Part shown: piece after piece, positions 5,459 to 9,492 of the stretch
How positions within the stretch are numbered: the first letter of the stretch is position 1
Layout: each line of letters starts with the position of its first letter
From: DAIRFP01 sp036794995
GTDB taxonomy: Bacteria > Desulfobacterota > Binatia > UBA9968
Length of the DNA stretch: 9,492 bases
Direction: 5' to 3'
Assembly: GCA_036794995.1 (NCBI GenBank)
Contig: DAIRFP010000195.1
Coordinates: 1-9,492 of the forward strand
The notes under the pieces: generated by a model
Database searches by the model: none
What the model was told of the DNA's origin: nothing
Seen by the model: only the letters and a program-made list of their open reading frames with translations
Position numbers and translations under genes: made by a program

Positions 5459-6577
5459 CTAACGCGGTTTCGGGTTTTGAGTTCCGGGTTTCAGGTTTGA
5501 GGAGCTAACTGCCGGTGTCTGGAACCGTGGCAGCACGTGGGCGGCAAAAAGCTCGAGTGTTCTGAACGCTTCGCGTTCTTTGATCCCGCCAAAGTTGATC
5601 TGCATCGAGGGCTCATGCTCTCCGATGAGATCGCGGTTGAACTCAACCTGCTCGATCACCTCTTCAGGTGTGCCGACCAGTGCGGTGTGACTGTCGATCA
5701 TCTTCTCCGCGGTCAGCGAGCTGATCGCCTCCACCAGCTTATTGTAGCCGGCGTATTGGTTTGATTGCTGCTGGCCCGCCCACGACGACACCGCCTCGGC
5801 GAAGACTTCGAGGTATCGCTCCACCGGGCGCTTGAACCCCTCGATGGCCTCCTGATGGGTCTCGGCGACGTAGCAATGGAGTGAGGATTGAATTTGCTCG
5901 GCGCCGGGAGGGTGGCCGGCTTCTCGCCAGGCGTCGCGGTAGCTCTGCACCAACTCACGGACGAGGTCGAGATTGCTGGCGAAGGGGACGATCATGACGT
6001 GGTAGCCATGTCGGCCCGCCCAGATGAACGATTCCTTTGTTGCGACTGCGGCGATCCAGATCGGTGGATGCGGCTTCTGCACCGTCCGGGGCATAAGGCG
6101 GACGTCGCGAAACTTGTGAAATTTCCCTTCGTAAGAAATCCGTTCCTCGGTCCAAAGCCTGGTTATGATGTCAATTCCCTCTTCGAATCGCGCTCGGCTC
6201 TCCTCCATGCTCACCCCGAAGACATCGAACTCCTTTGGGATGAAGGCGCGTCCGAAGCCCGCGTCGAGCCGGCCGTTGCTGATGTTATCGAGCATCGACA
6301 GCTCGCCGGCGAGCTTGATGGGATGGTTGAACGCGGGTATCACCGCGCCGGTGATCAACCGGATGCGTCGAGTGCGGGCCGCGATGGCTGACAAGAGGAC
6401 GATAGGATTCGGACTATGACCGCCATAATCGTGGAAGTAGTGCTCAACTGTCTTTACTGAAGCGTAGCCCAGCTCGTCAGCACGTTCCGACAGCCGAAGC
6501 GCCAGCGCGTAGTACTCCCCGGTGGACATGTCCTGCAAGCGAAACGACGGGAAAAAATTGAGACCGAAGCGCATCAT
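5459..6577 (-). CDS. Luciferase-like flavin monooxygenase (LLM family)
   Basis: A 372-residue cytoplasmic TIM-barrel oxidoreductase of the luciferase-like monooxygenase family (PF00296), using FMNH2 or F420H2. Markers: MMRFGLNFFPSF first strand, GYASVKTVEHYFHDYGGHSPNP (about 38-58, the EHHF-type motif of bacterial-luciferase relatives), TRRIRLITGAV, LDNISNGRLDAGFGR (96-110), FEEGIDIITRLW, and QKPHPPIWIAA (167-177). The cofactor and substrate cannot be told from sequence. Start: an in-frame ATG at 6631 would add 18 residues encoded by repeat DNA, so I prefer 6577 (or 6574); the AAAGA upstream is a weak binding site. The last 12 residues (NLKPGTQNPKPR) are encoded by a repeat that also precedes the stop, so the native C-terminus was probably near HVLPRFQT. 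Transcribed toward AOR, away from the binding-protein genes. Confidence 0.9.
   Translation of the reverse strand: MMRFGLNFFPSFRLQDMSTGEYYALALRLSERADELGYASVKTVEHYFHDYGGHSPNPIVLLSAIAARTRRIRLITGAVIPAFNHPIKLAGELSMLDNISNGRLDAGFGRAFIPKEFDVFGVSMEESRARFEEGIDIITRLWTEERISYEGKFHKFRDVRLMPRTVQKPHPPIWIAAVATKESFIWAGRHGYHVMIVPFASNLDLVRELVQSYRDAWREAGHPPGAEQIQSSLHCYVAETHQEAIEGFKRPVERYLEVFAEAVSSWAGQQQSNQYAGYNKLVEAISSLTAEKMIDSHTALVGTPEEVIEQVEFNRDLIGEHEPSMQINFGGIKEREAFRTLELFAAHVLPRFQTPAVSSSNLKPGTQNPKPR
5466..5497. repeat. AACCCGAAAC-type repeat inside the monooxygenase 3' end
   Basis: Read on the minus strand this is a short-period repeat of AACCTGAAAC, CCGGAACTC, AAAACCCG and AAACC. It encodes the last residues of the luciferase-like protein. 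Pro-Lys/Gly-Thr-Asn tails of this type are a frequent by-product of such repeats in environmental genomes. Confidence 0.65.
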
Positions 6578-6735
6578 GTGATCTTTGCAGCCAATAAAAA
6601 GAAGTAACCACGGCGAACGTAGAGAGCGCAAAAAATCTTTGTGACCTTTGCATTGCTATGTATAAGATTTTTCTCCGTCTGCGCAAATTTTCTGACTGTT
6701 ATTCCTCACGGATGCAGCACACATGACGAAATATA

Positions 6736-6769
6736 TTCTCACCACGAAGATCACGAAGGACACGAAGGC
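6736..6769. repeat. CACGAAGG repeat, unit 1
   Basis: 34 bases beginning TTCTCACCACGAAG and ending GGACACGAAGGC. It differs from 6921-6954 at only two positions, both A in this copy and G in the other. Confidence 0.85.
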
Positions 6770-6920
6770 TTCGGATATTTCTGATTGAAAACTTTTTGCG
6801 CCCTTTGTGGTTAACTTTCTTTGTTCGTGGACTTCGTACTACTATCCTTGAAAGTTTTCACGGCTGGCGCAAATGTTTTAGACTGTCAATTAGCAGGGAT
6901 ACGCCATTCGACGAAAGACT

Positions 6921-7013
6921 TTCTCACCACGAAGGTCGCGAAGGACACGAAGGCCGGATCGAATCTTAAAAAAATATTTTCTGCCTTCGTGCTCTTCGTG
7001 CGCTTCGTGGTGA
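6921..7013. repeat. Long imperfect inverted repeat of CACGAAGG/CCTTCGTG units
   Basis: The arms at 6924-6954 (TCACCACGAAGG... to GAAGGC) and 6983-7013 (GCCTTCGTGC... to CGTGGTGA) are reverse complements at 26 of 31 positions. The 28-base loop is A/T-rich. Each arm is built of three roughly 9-base steps ending in CGAAG. The shape matches the inverted repeats at 814-888 and 5320-5420 although the words differ. Confidence 0.8.
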
Positions 7014-7029
7014 TATCCATTTTTGTTTT

Positions 7030-7052
7030 GGTTGCGGCTCGCTGCGCTGGGT
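7030..7052. repeat. Variant of the GCGGC hairpin element
   Basis: GGTTGCGGCTCGCTGCGC followed by TGGGT: the same frame as the 24-bp element but with a changed hairpin centre. It runs directly into TCCTTCGTGGTGA (7053-7065), showing the two repeat types joined. Confidence 0.65.
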
Positions 7053-7091
7053 CCTTCGTGGTGAGTCTTCTTCTCTCGTTCGACTCTATTT

Positions 7092-7115
7092 GGTTGCGGC
7101 TTTGCCGCGCTAGGT
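7092..7115. repeat. 24-bp hairpin element, copy 2
   Basis: Identical over 24 bases to 5434-5457, with core GCGGC-TTT-GCCGC at 7096-7108, and in the same orientation. It sits between two CTTCGTG-type units in the spacer, 1.66 kb from copy 1. Confidence 0.85.
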
Positions 7116-7141
7116 TCTTTGCAGTTAATGATTTCTCTCTA

Positions 7142-7171
7142 TCTTCGTGTCCTTCGCCCCCTTCGTGGTGC
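7142..7171. repeat. CTTCGTG repeat, terminal unit
   Basis: TCTTCGTGTCCTTCGCCCC followed by CTTCGTGGTGC, the same three-step unit as 6983-7013. It lies 13 bases from the stop of the minus-strand binding-protein gene. Confidence 0.75.
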
Positions 7172-7184
7172 ATAGTTCGCAACC

Positions 7185-8210
7185 TTAGCGGCCAGGATTC
7201 GATCCCTTTGGATAGAGCTCCGCCAGAAACCCGCTCTTTTCGATCTCGCGCAAAAAACTCAAATCCATAAAGTCGGCGGCCTTGAAGCTTTTCGCTTTCG
7301 GATCGGTTTCGCGGTCGAGCTCCGCCTGGATCGCCTCGTCCGAGGGAACCGGCAGGGCGTCGGTGATATCGCGCTGGTGATCGTAGAGAAAAGCGACTTG
7401 CTCGGCGGTAGCGCCGCGAAAGAACTTTTGCAGCGCCCGCACTGAGCCTTCACGGTTGGTCTTGAAGTAGTGCACGCCTTCGACATAGGCCCGCAAGAAT
7501 CTCAGGATGCCAGGCCGGTCGCGGGCGATGTGGCGCTGGGTGGCGCTGACCGCAGCGCCAGAGCCCAACACATTCAGTTCCTTGGAGGAGCCGCCCGGAA
7601 GCGGTTTGGCTCGGCCCTGTTGAATGAGCAGCAGGGACGATTCGCCGGAGACCGCCGCGTCGATTTTTCCGGCGATCAAAGCGGATGCCACCTGAGGAAT
7701 CCCGCCCATCTGAATAATGTTGACTTCGGCGTCGGGCTTGAGGCCGTTCTTTTTCAGAGCGTCGCGAAAAAACGTATCCCCTTGCGAGCCGTACTGGGTG
7801 ACGCCGACGATTTTACCTTTCAAGTCTTGCAGGCGTTGAAGAGGGGAGTCAGGACGAAGGAGGACCCTCTGGCCGGAATAGTTCGACGTCGTGGCCACGA
7901 TAACCGGATCGGCTCCGCGAATCCGCGCACGCAAGACCGATGCGGTTCCGCCCACCGCGTAGTCGATGTCTCCCGCGATCAAGGTCTGGATGATTCGTGG
8001 GCTGCCGGTTAGCAGAATGACTTCAGCATCGAAGCCGTGCTTGGCAAAAATACCGGCTTCCTTGGTGATCGATGGAATCACCTGGGTGATGCCGGGCGCA
8101 ACGTAAGCCACAAGGATTTTCCGCCGCGCTTGCGCCAAGGCCTGGTCATTGAGGGAACCGATCAATGCCAGGAGTGCGACTACGATTAGGAGTCTCTGGT
8201 GTAATTTCAT
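7185..8210 (-). CDS. ABC transporter substrate-binding protein, NitT/TauT (NMT1-like) type
   Basis: A 341-residue periplasmic binding protein of the NMT1/SsuA/TauA-like family (PF09084/PF13379), which captures small solutes for an ABC importer. The signal peptide is MKLHQRLLIVVALLALIGSL through NDQALA, with cleavage near ALA-QA. The mature part has the family order: KILVAYVAPGITQV, KEAGIFAKHGFDAEVI, GDIDYAVGGTASVLRARIRGAD (GGT-containing loop), LQDLKGKIVGVTQYGS, KNGLKPDAEVNIIQMGG, LIAGKIDAAV, then a helical tail with GILRFLRAYVEGVHYFK. I chose ATG 8210 over an ATG at 8249 because AGGGGG lies seven bases upstream and the signal peptide then starts normally. The ligand cannot be deduced. No permease or ATPase is nearby, so it may be an orphan. 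It is divergent from the next binding protein. Confidence 0.9.
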   Translation of the reverse strand: MKLHQRLLIVVALLALIGSLNDQALAQARRKILVAYVAPGITQVIPSITKEAGIFAKHGFDAEVILLTGSPRIIQTLIAGDIDYAVGGTASVLRARIRGADPVIVATTSNYSGQRVLLRPDSPLQRLQDLKGKIVGVTQYGSQGDTFFRDALKKNGLKPDAEVNIIQMGGIPQVASALIAGKIDAAVSGESSLLLIQQGRAKPLPGGSSKELNVLGSGAAVSATQRHIARDRPGILRFLRAYVEGVHYFKTNREGSVRALQKFFRGATAEQVAFLYDHQRDITDALPVPSDEAIQAELDRETDPKAKSFKAADFMDLSFLREIEKSGFLAELYPKGSNPGR

Positions 8211-8224
8211 AGCTTGCCCCCTGA

Positions 8225-8238
8225 ACGGGTGGGCCCGT
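8225..8238 (-). promoter_or_regulatory. Hairpin in the leader before the binding-protein RBS
   Basis: ACGGG (8225-8229) pairs with CCCGT (8234-8238) around four bases, immediately upstream of the AGGGGG site of the minus-strand gene. A -10-like TAAAAT lies further upstream at 8253-8248, without a good -35, so the hairpin could be near the 5' end of the mRNA. Any role is speculative. Confidence 0.25.
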
Positions 8239-8307
8239 CGCAGAAGCATTTTAGATCATGCCACTGCCGCGCGTTTCATTGCCGTGAAAGAATCTCTTCT
8301 TGCTGAT

Positions 8308-8321
8308 AGCTCGCTAGAGCT
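8308..8321. promoter_or_regulatory. Inverted repeat between divergent binding-protein genes
   Basis: AGCTC-GCTA-GAGCT is a perfect 5-bp inverted repeat near the middle of the 259-bp divergent intergenic region (8211-8469). The position suits a shared operator, but no regulator gene is present in the window. Confidence 0.3.
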
Positions 8322-8412
8322 GTTTTAGGTCTAATTGCTGGTGGAGATCAAGTGCAAAAGTGCCGGCGACGGAAATCATCGCACTGGTCGATGCCGGTTT
8401 CTGCGGCGCAGT

Positions 8413-8442
8413 TTGCATCCTGGATCGGTGTTTTCGTATAAA
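8413..8442 (+). promoter_or_regulatory. Possible promoter of the plus-strand binding-protein gene
   Basis: TATAAA at 8437-8442 is a good -10 box (five of six). TTGCAT at 8413-8418, 18 bases before it, is a weak -35. Transcription would begin near 8449, about 20 bases before the ATG at 8470. Confidence 0.35.
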
Positions 8443-8469
8443 GGGGTCGACTGTTGAACTTGAGCAGCC

Positions 8470-9492
8470 ATGAAAACTCTCCTGCCTAAAGGATGGCGTT
8501 GGTTGGGCTTGGCCGGGATTCTACTGGCCGCTTTGGCCGGGGTTTCCGACGCAGCCGAGCAAGCAGCCGCCAAGCTTGAAAAAAACCGCTTGGAGATTGG
8601 TACCGCCGGCTCGGGAACTACTAGCCTCCCGCTGCTGCTCGCTCAGGAGGCAGGTTATTTTGCCAAGCGTGGCCTTAGTGTGTCGATCAATCAAGTGGGT
8701 GCTACAGTCGCGGTCCAAGGCGTCATCTCGGGGACCCTCGACATTTATCAGGGTGGCACCGCGGCCATCGCTGCAAACCTGGCGGGAGCCGATATCATTT
8801 ATGTCGCCGCCCCGGTGGACCGCAACTCTCTCATCTTGTTCGGTCAGAAAGGCATTACGTCTTTTGAGAGCCTGCGCGGCAAATCGATTGCGACGACTTT
8901 CCCGGGCGCCTTCGGCGAAATCGCCGTTCGCATGACCGCCAGGAAACAGGGGATGGAGGTGGGGAAAGATCTGAAGCTGCTCTATCATCGGAGCCCACCG
9001 GAAGCCCTCTCGACTTTCCTGATGGGAAACGCCGATGCTCTCATCATTTCACCGCCCCAGAGCGAACTCGCCAAACAAAAAGGCTACCCGATAATTATCG
9101 ATTACTATAAGGAGGGGTTGAAAATTATCGGCCCCGGCACTGTGGTCACCAGGGAGTTCTTGCAGAAGTATCCCAATACGCTCAAGGCCTATCTCATGGC
9201 TTATCTGGACGGGTTGAAAAGGGCCATCGAAGATGAAGACTTGGCAAAGAAGATCGACAGTAAGTATACCAAGATCTCCGACCCGGCGATTCTCGGCGAG
9301 AATTACCAGCAAGGAGTGAGGGTTTGGAACAAAGATATGACCGTAGATCCGGCAGCGATCCGGGTTGTGTTGGAGGATTCTTCAGATCCCAAGGCCAAGA
9401 GCGCCGACCCCAAGAGGTTCTATGACAATTCCCTCATCGACGCGGTCAACCGAGAGTACGCCTCCAAGCTGTTTCCGGGAGAAGTGAAGTAA
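8470..9492 (+). CDS. ABC transporter substrate-binding protein, NitT/TauT (NMT1-like) type, second paralogue
   Basis: A complete 340-residue periplasmic binding protein; the TAA stop is the last codon of the window. The signal peptide is MKTLLPKGWRWLGLAGILLA through ALAGVSDA, with cleavage near residue 28. The mature protein shows the same family order as its divergent neighbour: RLEIGTAGSGTTSLPLLLAQ, EAGYFAKRGLSVSI, GTLDIYQGGTAAIAANLAGAD, FESLRGKSIATTFPGAF, STFLMGNADALIISPP, EFLQKYPNTLKAYLMAYLDG. The two are clearly homologous but well diverged, so they probably bind different ligands. The ribosome binding site is weak (TTGAG, 8459-8463). Any permease or ATPase partner would have to lie to the right of the window. 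Substrate not identifiable. Confidence 0.9.
   Translation: MKTLLPKGWRWLGLAGILLAALAGVSDAAEQAAAKLEKNRLEIGTAGSGTTSLPLLLAQEAGYFAKRGLSVSINQVGATVAVQGVISGTLDIYQGGTAAIAANLAGADIIYVAAPVDRNSLILFGQKGITSFESLRGKSIATTFPGAFGEIAVRMTARKQGMEVGKDLKLLYHRSPPEALSTFLMGNADALIISPPQSELAKQKGYPIIIDYYKEGLKIIGPGTVVTREFLQKYPNTLKAYLMAYLDGLKRAIEDEDLAKKIDSKYTKISDPAILGENYQQGVRVWNKDMTVDPAAIRVVLEDSSDPKAKSADPKRFYDNSLIDAVNREYASKLFPGEVK

Larger units (their letters stand above)
6578..7184. other. Gene-free, repeat-filled spacer, 607 bp
   Basis: No credible gene on either strand; the ORFs present translate repeat words (for example TTKRTKSTK on the minus strand). It holds CTTCGTG/CACGAAGG units at 6736-6769, 6921-6954, 6983-7013 and 7142-7171, a decayed GCGCAAAG/CTTTGTG stretch at 6602-6660 and another near 6793-6835, and two GCGGC hairpin elements (7030-7052, 7092-7115). 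The monooxygenase promoter must lie near its right-hand neighbour at 6578-6700; TTGCGC (6686-6681) and TATACA (6664-6659) on the minus strand are a weak candidate. Confidence 0.75.

Noticed and set aside
5320..7115. Insertion sequence or transposon bounded by the repeats
   Set aside because: No transposase and no target-site duplication seen; the gene between the 24-bp copies is an ordinary monooxygenase and the copies are in direct orientation within other repeats.
6736..7172. CRISPR array
   Set aside because: Units are degenerate, occur in both orientations, and are not separated by constant-length unique spacers; no cas gene is present.
6886..7182. 98-codon minus-strand ORF with TTKRTKSTK and HHEGGEGHED runs
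   Set aside because: These words are the reading of the CACGAAGG repeat. Such ORFs are often annotated as hypothetical proteins but arise from the repeat's constant 9-base step.
6821..7270. 149-codon plus-strand ORF
   Set aside because: It is a translation of CTTCGTG repeats and runs into the 3' end of the minus-strand binding-protein gene; no signal or domain is credible.
8250..8469. tRNA or small RNA in the divergent spacer
   Set aside because: No cloverleaf, CCA end or TTCGA-type T-loop arrangement found; only short palindromes and promoter-like boxes.

Overview
This 9.5 kb window looks like accessory or catabolic-type chromosome from an uncultured, Gram-negative-like, moderately GC-rich bacterium. 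Signal peptides, periplasmic binding proteins, a tungsten-type aldehyde oxidoreductase, a dienelactone hydrolase and a luciferase-like monooxygenase sit together. Intergenic DNA is full of degenerate short-period repeats (CTTCGTG, GCGCAAAGG and TTGAAC types). That mix recalls draft genomes of Desulfobacterota/Binatota, Tectomicrobia or Rokubacteria type lineages; this placement is a low-confidence inference. A run of ten N at 5308-5317 shows that this is a scaffolded draft assembly.

Layout. 1-900: on the minus strand, a very short leader-peptide ORF (61-195) that looks like the start of a lost solute-binding protein, and a small secreted His/Cys protein (439-735) behind a perfect TATAAT box; then a TTGAAC inverted repeat (814-888). 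950-2153: on the plus strand, a secreted metallo-beta-lactamase-fold protein with an altered metal motif and a small GlsB/YeaQ-type membrane protein. 2154-2475: 322 bp without a gene, holding a weak terminator-like hairpin and a possible promoter. 2476-5215: on the plus strand, a dienelactone hydrolase, a 20-codon ORF that duplicates the start of the next gene, and a 630-residue aldehyde:ferredoxin oxidoreductase (AOR) family protein.

5216-5458 is intergenic, with the N gap, a GCGCAAAGG inverted repeat and a 24-bp hairpin element. 5459-6577 (minus) encodes a luciferase-like flavin monooxygenase whose last 12 codons and stop come from repeat DNA. 6578-7184 is 607 bp of almost pure repeat, including a long imperfect inverted repeat and a second identical copy of the 24-bp hairpin. 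7185-8210 (minus) and 8470-9492 (plus) are divergently transcribed NitT/TauT-type substrate-binding proteins sharing a 259-bp intergenic region. The second ends on the last base of the window.

How the genes may work together (inference): the binding proteins would capture small organic solutes, and the monooxygenase, dienelactone hydrolase and AOR are enzyme types used to oxidise and open such compounds. Only hydrolase and AOR are close enough, in one direction, to be an operon. No permease, ATPase, ferredoxin, regulator, tRNA, rRNA, CRISPR or transposase is visible. The strongest oddities are the duplicated AOR start with mainly synonymous differences, the altered metallo-beta-lactamase motif, and the modular intergenic repeats that extend into gene ends.
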